Positions 55,629 to 64,000 of a stretch of DNA of 64,000 nucleotides are shown one piece after another. Every line of letters starts with the position of its first letter. The first letter of the stretch is position 1. A program made the translations under genes and the position numbers. The notes beneath the pieces were generated by a model. That model saw nothing but the letters and a program-made list of their open reading frames with translations, made no database searches and was not told the origin of the DNA. Location of the stretch: contig NZ_NKYE01000009.1 of NCBI RefSeq assembly GCF_002262875.1, positions 124,001 through 188,000 on the forward strand, in the 5' to 3' direction. This stretch comes from Amycolatopsis antarctica. Its GTDB lineage: Bacteria; Actinomycetota; Actinomycetes; Mycobacteriales; Pseudonocardiaceae.

Positions 55629-55668
55629 GAAGCCCCGTCCGGATGTGTGATTGTCCGGACGGGGCTTC
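55629..55668 (+). terminator. Second, perfect 15-bp hairpin after livF
   Basis: GAAGCCCCGTCCGGA (55629-55643) pairs perfectly with TCCGGACGGGGCTTC (55654-55668) around a 10-base loop. Together with the preceding hairpin it forms a tandem terminator closing the ABC operon and insulating the hydrolase gene at 55705. Confidence 0.8.
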
Positions 55669-55704
55669 CGGCGTTTCCGGGCCCCATGACATCGAGGAGC
55701 CACC

Positions 55705-56511
55705 ATGCGGAGCACCGCCGCCGTCACCGGTCTCGCCGCCGGAGTGCCCTACCTCGCGCTCCCACCGCAGAACCACACTGGCCCCGCGCCCCTGGTCGTC
55801 ACCTGGCACATGATGGACCCGCCGCGTACCGAGGCCGCCATGGCCGCGGCCGTGCCGATGGCCGGGCTGCCCGCGTGGCGGGTCCACTTCGGACTGCCGA
55901 TGTTCGGCAGCCGTGTTCCGGAGGGTGGGCCCGAGGCGTTCTACGCCCTCGCCGGCCAGGACTACGTGCTCAACGTCGCCGGCCCGGTGACCGAGCGGGC
56001 CGCGGACGAGTTCCCCGCGGCGGTGCGGGAACTGCGCCGGACACTGTCCATCGTGGACGGCCCGGTCGGGGTGGTGGGCGGGTCCGCGGGCGGCGCGGTG
56101 GCGCTGGAAGTCATGGCCAGGGCCGAGGTGCCGATCACCGCCGCGGGACTGGTGAACCCGGTGACCACGCTCGCCGCGGTCGTGGCCGCGAACGAGCGCA
56201 GGTACGGCGTCACCTACACCTGGACCGAACGGTCCCGCGCGGTCGCCGACCGGCTGGACTTCGTCCGCCGCGCCGACGAGCTTCCCGGCGAGGTGCTGCT
56301 GGTACTCGGCGGCCTGGACGACATCTCCGTCACCGAACCCGCCGCGCGACTCGCCGCCGCACTGGGCGGACGGGGACACCTCGTCACCGTCGACGACCTG
56401 GAGCACGCGCTCGCCGAGGAACCCGGGGTGGATCCCGCCCCGCAGACCCCCGCCGCGGTCACGGCCGACGCGGCGCTCACCGACTGGTTCCGGTCCCGGC
56501 TGACGGGCTGA
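55705..56511 (+). CDS. Alpha/beta hydrolase
   Basis: 268 residues, no signal peptide. Strand and oxyanion region are LVVTWHMMDPPRTE; nucleophile elbow GVVGGSAGGAVALEV; acid region LLVLGGLDDISV; His candidate in DDLEHALAEE. Esterase or lipase-like activity on an unknown substrate. ATG 55705 has GAGGAG about 6 bases upstream. The 3' end overlaps the convergent LysR gene by 35 bases. Confidence 0.82.
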   Translation: MRSTAAVTGLAAGVPYLALPPQNHTGPAPLVVTWHMMDPPRTEAAMAAAVPMAGLPAWRVHFGLPMFGSRVPEGGPEAFYALAGQDYVLNVAGPVTERAADEFPAAVRELRRTLSIVDGPVGVVGGSAGGAVALEVMARAEVPITAAGLVNPVTTLAAVVAANERRYGVTYTWTERSRAVADRLDFVRRADELPGEVLLVLGGLDDISVTEPAARLAAALGGRGHLVTVDDLEHALAEEPGVDPAPQTPAAVTADAALTDWFRSRLTG

Positions 56512-57451
56512 TCCCCTCGTCCTCGGGTACCCAGTGCCGTGCCGGGTCGTAGGCGCACCAACCCTCGGCCCGGCCGGTGGCCACCGCCAGCGTCAGGAAC
56601 CTGCGCAGGTCCGCCCGTTCGCCACCCCGGCGCCACACCACCGACCACGGGAACAGTGGGGCCGGTTCGAACGGCAGCACCCGCAGGTTGAGATCGCGCG
56701 GCAACTCCATGTCGGCACCGACCAGCGTCACTCTCGGCACGCCGTAGCGGGCCTGCTCCAGCGTGTGCCGCAGGTCGTAGCTGCGGCCGCCGGTGTCCAC
56801 GGGCACGGCCAGGCTGGCGCTCATGTTGCGCAGGAACCCGGTGAACTCGGCCGGACCGGACAGCGACGGCAGCCACAGCCCCTCCGTGCGCAGGTCCTCG
56901 ACGCGGACCGCCGAACCGCCCGCGAGCGGATGTTCCGGCGGTAGCAGCGCCAGCAACGGCTCGAGGCGGACCACCCGGTGGTCCAGTTCCTCCGGCCAGG
57001 GCACGCCCAGGTCGTGCACCCGGCCGAAGGCCAGGTCGATCTCCCCGCGCACCAGCGGATCCAGAGCCGCCGCCAGTCCCGACCGGCCGCTGCGCTCGAC
57101 GCGCAGCGCGGGATCCCGTTCGGCCAGGCTGCGCAGCACGAACATCGGCGACAGCCGGTTGTCCACCAGGTCCACCCGCAGCGGACGGTCGTCGCCGCCC
57201 ACCGAGGCGAGGGCCTCGTCCTGGACGCGCAGGAGTTCACGGGCGTGCGGCAGCAGCGCCGCGCCGTCCGGGGTCAGCTCGATCGCCCTGCCGGTGCGCG
57301 CGAACAGCCGCACCGAGAGCGTGTCCTCGAGCCTGCGGACGCGTTTGGACAGGGCCTGCTGGGTGAGGAAAAGCGTCTCCGCGGCGCGGCCGAACCCGCG
57401 CTGCTCGGCGGTGACCACGAAGGCACGCACCTGCGCCAGGTCGAGGTCCAC
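56477..57451 (-). CDS. LysR-family transcriptional regulator
   Basis: 324 residues. The N-terminal HTH is LDLAQVRAFVVTAEQRGFGR with LTQQALSKRVRRLEDTLSVR, followed by LFARTGRAIELTPDGAALLP. A LysR substrate-binding domain follows (IDLAFGRVHDLGVP, LLALLPPEHPLAGG). GTG 57451 is chosen as the family start; the frame is open far upstream but that part overlaps the thioesterase gene. It starts 11 bases after the thioesterase stop on the same strand and may be co-transcribed with it. Targets are unknown. Confidence 0.9.
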   Translation of the reverse strand: MDLDLAQVRAFVVTAEQRGFGRAAETLFLTQQALSKRVRRLEDTLSVRLFARTGRAIELTPDGAALLPHARELLRVQDEALASVGGDDRPLRVDLVDNRLSPMFVLRSLAERDPALRVERSGRSGLAAALDPLVRGEIDLAFGRVHDLGVPWPEELDHRVVRLEPLLALLPPEHPLAGGSAVRVEDLRTEGLWLPSLSGPAEFTGFLRNMSASLAVPVDTGGRSYDLRHTLEQARYGVPRVTLVGADMELPRDLNLRVLPFEPAPLFPWSVVWRRGGERADLRRFLTLAVATGRAEGWCAYDPARHWVPEDEGISPSAGTGTSR

Positions 57452-57462
57452 GGCCCGCTCGC

Positions 57463-57903
57463 TCAGCCGGCCGGTGGCCGGTCCCGGACCACGCAGGTCA
57501 GCCGCGCCGAGCAGGTGCGGCGGCCCTGGTCGTCGGTGAGGACGATGTCGGCGGTGATCGTGCCGCGGCCGATGTGCAGGGGAGTGGCGACACCGGTGAC
57601 CGTGCCCTCGCGAACCGCGCGGTGGTGGGTGCAGCTCAGTTCCAGCCCCATCGCCACCCGGCCCTCGCCCGCGTTCAGCGCGGCGATGGTCGAACCGAGC
57701 GCCTCGGCGAGCGTGGCGTTCGCGCCCCCGTGCAGCAGGCCGTACGGCTGCAGGTTCCCCTGTACCGGCATCGTGGCGACGACCCGGTCCGGGCCGAGCT
57801 CCACCAGCTCCATGCCGATCTTGTCGTTGAGCTGCTGACCCGCGATGACGGAGTTCATGCCGTCGAGCATCGCCTGGTATTCCTCGGACACGGAGGCGGA
57901 CAA
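57463..57903 (-). CDS. PaaI-type hotdog thioesterase
   Basis: 146 residues. The hotdog fold has NLQPYGLLHGGANATLAEA with the Gly-His-Gly motif of acyl-CoA thioesterases, then LELSCTHHRAVREGTVTGVA. It hydrolyses acyl- or aryl-CoA thioesters. It starts with TTG 57903 behind AGGAG at 7 bases; an in-frame GTG at 57891 is an alternative. It is divergent from polA and upstream of a LysR gene. Confidence 0.88.
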   Translation of the reverse strand: MSASVSEEYQAMLDGMNSVIAGQQLNDKIGMELVELGPDRVVATMPVQGNLQPYGLLHGGANATLAEALGSTIAALNAGEGRVAMGLELSCTHHRAVREGTVTGVATPLHIGRGTITADIVLTDDQGRRTCSARLTCVVRDRPPAG

Positions 57904-57984
57904 GTCGGGCTCCTCTCGGGGCGACGGCAGCGGTGCCGCACGCGACGCGGTGAACGCTCACGAAAGAGTGTCAGGGCTTCACCC

Positions 57985-57997
57985 TAGACTCGGCCGC
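57985..57997 (+). promoter_or_regulatory. Candidate -10 element, leaderless polA transcript
   Basis: TAGACT (57985-57990) fits TAnnnT and lies 7 bases before GTG 57998, which has no Shine-Dalgarno sequence. The transcript would begin at or beside the start codon. Confidence 0.45.
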
Positions 57998-60733
57998 GTG
58001 AGCAGCACGGAGAAGACCCCCATGGTGGACGCCTCAGTAACGAACGACACACCGCAGCCGCGGCTGCTGCTGATCGACGGGCACTCGATGGCCTACCGGG
58101 CCTTCTTCGCCGTGCCCGCCGACCGGTTCCGGACGTCGACGGGGCAGGTGACCAACGCGGTCTTCGGGTTCACCTCGATGCTGATCAACCTGCTGCGCGA
58201 CGAGCAGCCCACCCATCTCGCGGTGGCCTTCGACCTCTCCCGCAAGACCTTCCGCTCGGAGGCCTTCGCCGAGTACAAGTCCAACCGGTCGGCCACCCCG
58301 GACGACTTCAAGGGCCAGGTCGCCCTCGTCCAGGACGTACTGGGTGTGCTCGGCATCCCGGTGCTGACCAAGGAGAACTACGAGGCCGACGACATCATCG
58401 CCACGCTCACCACCCAGGCCACCGGGCTCGGCTACCAGGTGCTGATCTGTACCGGCGACCGGGACGCGCTGCAGCTCGTCACCGAGGCGGTGACCGTGCT
58501 CTACCCGAAGAAGGGTGTTTCCGACCTCGTCCGCTACGACCCGCCGGGTGTCGAGGCGAAGTACGGCCTGACCCCGGCCCAGTACCCGGACTTCGCGGCG
58601 CTGCGCGGCGACCCTTCGGACAACCTGCCCGGTATCCCGGGGGTGGGGGAGAAGACCGCCACCAAGTGGATCAGCCAGTTCGGTTCGCTCGGCGAGCTGA
58701 TCGACCGGGTCGACGAGGTGAAGGGCAAGGTCGGCGACGCGCTGCGTGCCCACGTCGACGCCGTGATGCTGAACCGCCAGCTCACCGAACTGGTGCGGGA
58801 CGTGCCGCTGGAGCACACCCCCGACGAACTGGAACTGCGGCCCTGGGACCGGGACGCGGTGCACCGGCTGTTCGACGAGCTGGAGTTCCGCGTGCTGCGC
58901 GACCGGCTCTTCGCCACCCTGTCCAGCGCCGAGCCGGAGGCCGAGGAGGGCTTCGACGTCGCGGGCGGGGCGGTGGAACCGGGTGCGCTGGGCGACTGGC
59001 TGACCGTCCACGCGGGAGCGGGTACCAGCACCGGGCTGTCCTTCCGCGTCACCGGGGCTTCGGTCGCCGCCGACGTGCAGGCGCTGGCCTTCGCCGCGGC
59101 CGACGGCGAGGGCGCCTATGTCGACGTGACGACCATGGACGAGGCGGACGAGCGCGCGCTGGCCGGCTGGCTGGCCGACCGGTCCGCGCACAAGGTCGGG
59201 CACTCGCTGAAGGCGGCGCTGCACGCCGTGCTCGCCCGCGGCTGGACCCTCGCCGGGCTCACCATGGACACCGCACTCGCGGCCTACCTCGTCCGCCCGG
59301 GACAGCGTTCCTTCGAACTCGACGACCTGGTGCTGCGGTACCTGCAGCGCGAACTGCGCGACGACTCCGGCGAAGGGGACGGTCAGCTCTCGCTGCTGGA
59401 GAACGAGGACGCCGCGCAGGACCGGATCGTGCAGGCCGAGCTGGTGGCCGCCCGCGCCGTCGCCGAACTGGCCACGGCTCTCGCCGAGGAACTGGCCGGA
59501 ATCGACGGCACCTCGTTGCTGGCCGACCTGGAGCTGCCGCTGCTGGAGGTCATCACCGACCTGGAGGCGGCGGGCATCTCGGTCGATGTCGAGCAGCTCA
59601 CCGATCTGGAGGCGCACTACGCGAACAGGGTCCGGCAGGCCGCCGACGCGGCGTACGAGGTGATCGGCAAGCAGATCAACCTCGGCTCGCCGAAACAGCT
59701 CCAGGTGGTGCTCTTCGACGAACTGGGCATGCCGAAGACCAAGCGCACCAAGACCGGCTACACCACCGACGCCGAGGCGCTGCAGTCACTGTTCGAGAAG
59801 ACCGAGCACCCGTTCCTGCAGCACATGCTGGAACACCGGGACGCGACCCGGCTGCGGGTCACCGTCGAGGGTCTGATCAAGGCGGTCGCCGACGACGCCC
59901 GGATCCACACCACGCTGCACCAGACGATCGCCGCCACCGGCAGGCTCTCCTCGGTCGACCCGAACCTGCAGAACATCCCGGTGCGCACCGAGGAGGGCCG
60001 CCGCATCCGCGACGCCTTCGTCGTCGGCGGCGGCTACACCGAGCTGATGACCGCCGACTACAGCCAGATCGAGATGCGGATCATGGCCCACCTCTCCGGC
60101 GACGAGGGCCTGATCGAGGCGTTCAACACCGGCGAGGACCTGCACACCTTCGTCGCCTCGAAGGCGTTCTCGCTGGAACCGGGCGAGGTCACCCCGGAAC
60201 TGCGATACCGCGTCAAGGCGATGTCCTACGGACTGGCCTACGGACTGTCGGCCTACGGACTGGCCCAGCAGCTCCGCATTTCCACCGACGAGGCCAAGGC
60301 GCAGATGGACGCCTACTTCGCCCGGTTCGGCGGAGTGCGGGACTACCTGCAGACCGTGGTCGTGGAGGCCGCCAAGGTCGGCTACACCGAGACGATCTTC
60401 GGCCGCCGCCGCTACCTCCCCGACCTCAACAGCGACAACCGGCAACGACGCGAGATGGCCGAGCGGATGGCGCTGAACGCCCCGATCCAGGGCAGTGCCG
60501 CCGACATCATCAAGGTCGCCATGCTGGGCGTGCACCGTGCGCTCACCGCGTCCAACCTGCGCAGCCGGGTCATCCTGCAGGTCCATGACGAGCTCGTGCT
60601 CGAGGTGTCCGAGGGCGAGCGGGACGAGGTGGAAGCGCTCGTGCGTAAGGAGATGGGTGCAGCCTACGAACTGGCCGTGCCGCTGGAGGTCTCCGTCGGC
60701 CTCGGCCGGTCCTGGAACGACGCCGCGCACTGA
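57998..60733 (+). CDS. polA: DNA polymerase I
   Basis: 911 residues. The N-terminal 5'-3' exonuclease/flap domain has LLIDGHSMAYRAFFAV, YEADDIIATLT, CTGDRDALQLV and GDPSDNLPGIPGVGEKTA. The central 3'-5' exonuclease-like domain lacks the acidic proofreading residues, as in other actinobacterial enzymes. The polymerase domain has motif A MTADYSQIEMR (~684), motif B YRVKAMSYGLAYG and motif C LQVHDELVLEV (~861). The enzyme acts in Okazaki fragment processing and repair. GTG 57998 is preferred on family N-termini and the -10 element; ATG 58022 with GGAG upstream is the alternative. Confidence 0.97.
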   Translation: MSSTEKTPMVDASVTNDTPQPRLLLIDGHSMAYRAFFAVPADRFRTSTGQVTNAVFGFTSMLINLLRDEQPTHLAVAFDLSRKTFRSEAFAEYKSNRSATPDDFKGQVALVQDVLGVLGIPVLTKENYEADDIIATLTTQATGLGYQVLICTGDRDALQLVTEAVTVLYPKKGVSDLVRYDPPGVEAKYGLTPAQYPDFAALRGDPSDNLPGIPGVGEKTATKWISQFGSLGELIDRVDEVKGKVGDALRAHVDAVMLNRQLTELVRDVPLEHTPDELELRPWDRDAVHRLFDELEFRVLRDRLFATLSSAEPEAEEGFDVAGGAVEPGALGDWLTVHAGAGTSTGLSFRVTGASVAADVQALAFAAADGEGAYVDVTTMDEADERALAGWLADRSAHKVGHSLKAALHAVLARGWTLAGLTMDTALAAYLVRPGQRSFELDDLVLRYLQRELRDDSGEGDGQLSLLENEDAAQDRIVQAELVAARAVAELATALAEELAGIDGTSLLADLELPLLEVITDLEAAGISVDVEQLTDLEAHYANRVRQAADAAYEVIGKQINLGSPKQLQVVLFDELGMPKTKRTKTGYTTDAEALQSLFEKTEHPFLQHMLEHRDATRLRVTVEGLIKAVADDARIHTTLHQTIAATGRLSSVDPNLQNIPVRTEEGRRIRDAFVVGGGYTELMTADYSQIEMRIMAHLSGDEGLIEAFNTGEDLHTFVASKAFSLEPGEVTPELRYRVKAMSYGLAYGLSAYGLAQQLRISTDEAKAQMDAYFARFGGVRDYLQTVVVEAAKVGYTETIFGRRRYLPDLNSDNRQRREMAERMALNAPIQGSAADIIKVAMLGVHRALTASNLRSRVILQVHDELVLEVSEGERDEVEALVRKEMGAAYELAVPLEVSVGLGRSWNDAAH

Positions 60734-60783
60734 CCCGCGCCGTATCCAGGCCGAACCCGGCCATGTCCCGGCCCGATCGGCGA

Positions 60784-60795
60784 TAACGTGGGCCG
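60784..60795 (+). promoter_or_regulatory. Candidate -10 element for a leaderless transcript
   Basis: TAACGT (60784-60789) is 6 bases before ATG 60796, which has no ribosome binding site. The same arrangement occurs before polA and before the small gene at 8668. Confidence 0.45.
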
Positions 60796-61386
60796 ATGAC
60801 GGCGGCGCGCGCTCTGGTACTGGGAGGCACCGGCATGCTCGCGGGCGTCGCCGAGGCGCTCGCGGCCGACGGCTGGAACGTCGTGCTGCCCAGCAGGAGA
60901 TACAGCCCGATCCCCGGGGTGCCCGCCGGACCGGGCGTGGCCGCCAGGGCCGCGCTGCGCCGTCCCGGCCACCGGCCGGACGTTCCGGCGGCGACCGGGC
61001 GGGCGATCTGGGTGGAGGCCGACTGGTCGCGTCCCGCCGAGTTGGCGGCGGCAGCGGGAACGGCGCTCGGCGGGCGGGCCGATCTGCTGGTCGCCTGGGT
61101 GCACCCCGGTTACCGGGCCGCGGTGCTGGACGCGGTCGCACCCCTGCTCGCCGAGGGCGCTCCCGCCGTCGAGGTGATCCTCGCCCCGCCGTCCCCACGG
61201 ATCGAGGGGGAGGGCCGGGAGCGCTCCGCGCTGGACCGGCATCCGGTGCACCGCGTCGTCCTCGGTCGCCGACCCGCCCGCCGCCTCACCCACGCCGAGA
61301 TCGTGCACGGAGTCCTCGCGGCGGTGCGTCGCGCGGTGGCCGGGAGCCCGCCGGCAGCGTACGACGTCCGCCCGCCCCCGGCCTGA
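60796..61386 (+). CDS. Rossmann-fold short-chain dehydrogenase-like protein
   Basis: 196 residues. The N-terminus ALVLGGTGMLAGVAEALAAD is a nucleotide-binding G-x-x-G-x-x-G motif. A later strand is RADLLVAWVHPGYRA. The typical YxxxK catalytic pair is not visible and the protein is short for an SDR (usually ~250), so it may bind NAD(P) without classical dehydrogenase activity. Probably leaderless. It lies downstream of polA but in its own transcript by this reading. Confidence 0.75.
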   Translation: MTAARALVLGGTGMLAGVAEALAADGWNVVLPSRRYSPIPGVPAGPGVAARAALRRPGHRPDVPAATGRAIWVEADWSRPAELAAAAGTALGGRADLLVAWVHPGYRAAVLDAVAPLLAEGAPAVEVILAPPSPRIEGEGRERSALDRHPVHRVVLGRRPARRLTHAEIVHGVLAAVRRAVAGSPPAAYDVRPPPA

Positions 61387-61416
61387 CGCACCACCCCGGG
61401 CCTGCCCGGCGTACCG

Positions 61417-62016
61417 CTACGGCGCGCCCGCCGCCGGACCGCCGGTCACCCCGCGCACGAGCAGCAGCACCGAGTCGCGCACCTCCGCCCTGGTGCGCTG
61501 CGGCTGGAAGACCAGCCAGTCCAGCGCCACCACCAGCAGGGTGCCGAACAACCCGGCCGCCGCCGTCGCCACCTGCACGCCCCGCGGCATCCGGCCCGCC
61601 GCTTCCAGGACTTCGAGGCGCTCCTTCAGGATCCCGACGACGTCGTCCCGCAGCAGCGTCAGCGTCTCGTGCCACTGACCGGGCGTGCGCCACAGCTCGC
61701 TGACGACGATCTGCGAGAAACCGGGATACTCGGCGATGAACTCCAGCATGGCGTCCACAATGGACTCCAGGGCGCGGGACGGATCCGGATCGTCCCCCGC
61801 GGACCGCAGGCGCCGCGCCAGCATGCCGATGCCGTACCTGAGCAGGCCGTCGATCAGGCCGTCCTTGCTCTCGAAGTTGTAGTAGACGGTGCCCTTGGCG
61901 ACGCCCGCCTCGGCGGCGATCTCGTCCACCGTCAACCCGACCAGACCCTTGCTCCCGGCCAGTCGCAGCGTCGCGGTGAACAGTTTCCTCTTCGTGGCAT
62001 CGGACCGGGCGCTCAC
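61417..62016 (-). CDS. TetR-family repressor
   Basis: 199 residues. HTH: KLFTATLRLAGSKGLVGLTV, then DEIAAEAGVAKGTVYYNFES, the standard TetR signature. The C-terminal ligand-binding domain is helical (PGFSQIVVSELWRTPGQWHE). GTG 62016 overlaps the stop of the upstream YhgE/Pip gene (GTGA), so it is last in an operon with that exporter and very probably represses it. The inducer is unknown. Confidence 0.92.
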   Translation of the reverse strand: MSARSDATKRKLFTATLRLAGSKGLVGLTVDEIAAEAGVAKGTVYYNFESKDGLIDGLLRYGIGMLARRLRSAGDDPDPSRALESIVDAMLEFIAEYPGFSQIVVSELWRTPGQWHETLTLLRDDVVGILKERLEVLEAAGRMPRGVQVATAAAGLFGTLLVVALDWLVFQPQRTRAEVRDSVLLLVRGVTGGPAAGAP

Positions 62017-63908
62017 AGGCTCAGCTCCGGCTTGAGCTGGGAGACCGTCCACATGCGACGCTTGCGTGCCGCGAGTGTGGACACCAGCAGCCCGCCCGCC
62101 AGATAGGCGAGCAGTACCGCGACATCGCCGAGAATGCTCAGCGACGCACCGGTGTAGAGCAGGTGCCGCAGCCCGTCGATCACGTACCCCATCGGCAGCA
62201 CGAGGTGCAGCGGATACAGCGCGTCGGGGATCGTCTGCCACGGGAACGTCCCGCCCGCGCTGACCAGTTGCAGTACCAGCAGTACCAGTCCCAGGAACTT
62301 GCCCACCGCACCGAACATCGCGTTCAGCGCGTGCATGATCGCGGTGAAGGCCAGCGAGGTGAGCACCAGGAAACCGATGGCGCCCAAGGGATGCGCGACC
62401 CGGATGCCGACGAGCCAGGTGACCGCGCCGAACAGCACCACCACCTGTGCGACGCCGAGAGCCGCCGAGGCCAGCCAGCCGCCGACGGCCACCCGCAGCG
62501 GTGACGCCCCCGCGGCCAGCGATCGGGTGGACAGCGGCCGCAGCAGCAGGAACAGCACGAACGCACCGATCCAGGTGGCCAGTGCCATGAAGAACGGTGC
62601 CAGCCCCGCACCGTAGGTGCCCGCCGAGGCGACGCCCACCGAGTTCACCGACACCGGATCGGCGATCGTGCTGGCCGTGGCGTCCCGGGTCGGATCGTCC
62701 GGGTTGGGGATCTGGGCCAGCCCGTCGCGCAGCCCGTCCCGGAGCTGCGCCGACCCCGAGGCCAGCTCGTTCGTGCCGCCGACGGCCTGCTGTTCGCCCT
62801 CGTCGAGGCGCGCCGCGCCGTCGCGGAGCTGGTTCGCTCCGTCCGAGGCCTTCGCGATACCGCCGGTCAGTGCCGGCGCCGAACCGGCGAGCTGGGCCGC
62901 CCCGTCGGACACCCTGCGTGCGCCGTCGGCGAGAGTGTCGAGCTGCCCGGAGGTCTCCTGGATCTTGCCGTTGGCGTCGTTGACGGGTTTCCGAGCGTCC
63001 TCGAGCACGGCGATCGTCGCCTGCACCTCTGCTTCCGGAAGGCCCGCGTCCCGCAGTCGCTGGGTGATCCGGTCCCGCGCGGCGTCAAGGTCGCCCTGGA
63101 GCCCGGTGGACGCGCTCGCGAGCAGAGATCCGGCCTCGGCCAGCCTGGTGTTGCCCTCGGCGACCTGGCTCGCCCCGTCGGCGAGTTGCCGGGACTGGTC
63201 CGGTAGCGCGGTGGTGCGCTCGCGCAGGGTGGTCAGTCCGCTCGCCAGTTCGGTCCCGCCGCCCGCGAGCTGCTTGGCCCCGTCGGCGAGTTCCTGTTGC
63301 CCCGATTGGAGTTTTCCGGCCCCGTCCGCCAGCGTGGTGGCCCCGTCGGAGGCCTGCCCGATGTTGGCGTAGATGGTGGAGAAGCCGACGAGGAACTTGT
63401 CGGCGGCCTCGGTGCCGACCTTCTTCGCGATCGTCCCGCGTACCTGCTCGGCGACCTGGTCGGCGATGGTGCCGGACAGGTAGTTGTTGGCGTCGTTGGT
63501 GGTCAGCGTCATCGTCGCCTGCTGCGGCCGGAAGTCGCCGGAGGAGAGCAGGGCGGCGGAGAAGTCCCGGGGGATTGTGATGGCGAAGGAGTACCGGTCG
63601 TCGCGCACCCCGGCCTGCGCTTCCTCCTCGGAGACCTCGTGCCACTGGAAGGTGCCCGAGCCGAGGACCTCGTCGGTGACCTCGCGCCCGATGTCGCGGC
63701 GCGCGCCGGAGGAGTCGGTGGCACCGGCGTCGGTGGTGACGATCGCCGCGGGCAGCTTGTCCAGCCTGCCGTACGGGTCGTAGTTGGCGTAGAGGTAGAA
63801 GCTCGCGTACAGCAGGGGAACGAGCACCATCGCCGCCAGCGCCAGCTTCGGCAGGACGCCGGTGCTGAGCCTGCGCAGTTCGTTGCGCGCGATGCGGAGG
63901 CCGCTCAT
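62013..63908 (-). CDS. YhgE/Pip-family membrane protein (ABC-2/RND-like exporter component)
   Basis: 631 residues. One membrane helix lies near the N-terminus (LALAAMVLVPLLYASFYLYA), with the YhgE domain just after it (NYDPYGRLDKLPAAIVTTD). A long extracytoplasmic segment (~180-400) is rich in heptad-like repeats such as LADGAKQLAGGGTELASGL, predicted coiled coil. Five or so membrane helices end the protein (GLAPFFMALATWIGAFVLFL onward). Family members resemble phage-infection protein and drug or lipid export components. Its start overlaps the stop of the preceding gene and its stop overlaps the TetR gene, giving a tightly coupled operon. Confidence 0.92.
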   Translation of the reverse strand: MSGLRIARNELRRLSTGVLPKLALAAMVLVPLLYASFYLYANYDPYGRLDKLPAAIVTTDAGATDSSGARRDIGREVTDEVLGSGTFQWHEVSEEEAQAGVRDDRYSFAITIPRDFSAALLSSGDFRPQQATMTLTTNDANNYLSGTIADQVAEQVRGTIAKKVGTEAADKFLVGFSTIYANIGQASDGATTLADGAGKLQSGQQELADGAKQLAGGGTELASGLTTLRERTTALPDQSRQLADGASQVAEGNTRLAEAGSLLASASTGLQGDLDAARDRITQRLRDAGLPEAEVQATIAVLEDARKPVNDANGKIQETSGQLDTLADGARRVSDGAAQLAGSAPALTGGIAKASDGANQLRDGAARLDEGEQQAVGGTNELASGSAQLRDGLRDGLAQIPNPDDPTRDATASTIADPVSVNSVGVASAGTYGAGLAPFFMALATWIGAFVLFLLLRPLSTRSLAAGASPLRVAVGGWLASAALGVAQVVVLFGAVTWLVGIRVAHPLGAIGFLVLTSLAFTAIMHALNAMFGAVGKFLGLVLLVLQLVSAGGTFPWQTIPDALYPLHLVLPMGYVIDGLRHLLYTGASLSILGDVAVLLAYLAGGLLVSTLAARKRRMWTVSQLKPELSL

Positions 63909-64000
63909 TCGCCTGCTCCCTCGGCTTCGCCCGCCGGTACCGGTTCGGGTGCGCAGCGGGTGGGTGCCGGTTGCTCGTCCGAGCCGGCCCTCGCCGCCTC
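63905..64000 (-). CDS. C-terminal end of a gene running off the right edge
   Basis: Only the last 31 codons are inside the window, reading SDEQPAPTRCAPEPVPAGE and similar Pro/Glu/Ala-rich sequence, then TGA overlapping the YhgE/Pip ATG (ATGA). The low-complexity tail gives no family. Coupling to a YhgE/Pip gene suggests a second exporter component, such as an ABC ATPase or another YhgE protein. Confidence 0.6.
   Translation of the reverse strand, partial: EAARAGSDEQPAPTRCAPEPVPAGEAEGAGE

Noticed and set aside
57452..57961. Extension of the LysR open frame upstream of GTG 57451
   Set aside because: It overlaps the hotdog thioesterase gene and has no homology; the HTH begins right after GTG 57451.
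58034..59617. 527-codon minus-strand open frame inside polA
   Set aside because: Antisense shadow of a well-conserved gene, no motifs.
58666..60588. 640-codon plus-strand frame inside polA
   Set aside because: Arg/Gly-rich out-of-frame reading of polA; no start signal or homology.
1..64000. CRISPR arrays and replication origins
   Set aside because: No regularly spaced repeats with unique spacers and no DnaA-box clusters were seen.

Overview
The window is from a high-GC actinomycete chromosome, most plausibly a member of the Pseudonocardiaceae. GTG and TTG starts are frequent, there is a type VII (ESX) secretion locus, SARP regulators are present, and the conserved block pdtaR, Liv ABC transporter, polA is intact. 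The genus cannot be fixed from sequence alone.

Region 1 (1-26.6 kb) is a type VII secretion locus. It opens with the 3' part of a giant modular protein (at least 2,850 residues). That protein ends in a TcdA/TcdB-like glycosyltransferase-type domain whose DxD motif is degenerate. A small unknown gene and a LuxR-type regulator with a defective receiver domain follow. The ESX operon runs rightward: two WXG100-size proteins (both with W-T-S where W-x-G is expected), a 219-aa secreted-type protein, an 843-aa Gly-rich WXG protein, eccC, eccD, eccB, a 902-aa protein whose C-terminus resembles an ADP-ribosyltransferase fold, and a right-handed beta-helix fused to an EccA-type AAA+ ATPase. No EccE or mycosin gene is visible in the window.

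Region 2 (26.7-49.4 kb) is an accessory, partly decayed biosynthetic region. Intact parts are: an O-methyltransferase; a type III PKS-MaoC-CoA-transferase operon (29.3-32.5 kb); a tryptophan 2,3-dioxygenase-methyltransferase-luciferase-like monooxygenase operon (34.35-37.4 kb); an NTF2-like gene beside a large AfsR-type regulator; and an rppA cluster (aldo/keto reductase, rppA, SnoaL-like, P450). Among these lie many broken genes: an acyl-CoA carboxylase beta subunit carrying an IS630 fragment, an IS5-like transposase end, a second decayed SARP/NTF2 pair, a formamidase-like hydrolase, an asparaginase fragment, a NagD-like phosphatase, an Hsp70 fragment, a Rieske oxygenase fragment and a small SARP gene. 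The region ends at the 3' end of a tRNA-Leu(CAA) gene, as expected of an integrated island, but no second att repeat was found.

Region 3 (49.4-64 kb) is conserved core: pdtaR, a five-gene branched-chain amino-acid-type ABC operon preceded by several palindromes and closed by two strong hairpins, an alpha/beta hydrolase, a LysR regulator with a hotdog thioesterase, DNA polymerase I, a Rossmann-fold protein, and a TetR/YhgE-Pip efflux-type operon that runs off the right edge. Three genes here and in region 1 have a -10-like hexamer 6-7 bases before the start codon, suggesting leaderless transcripts.
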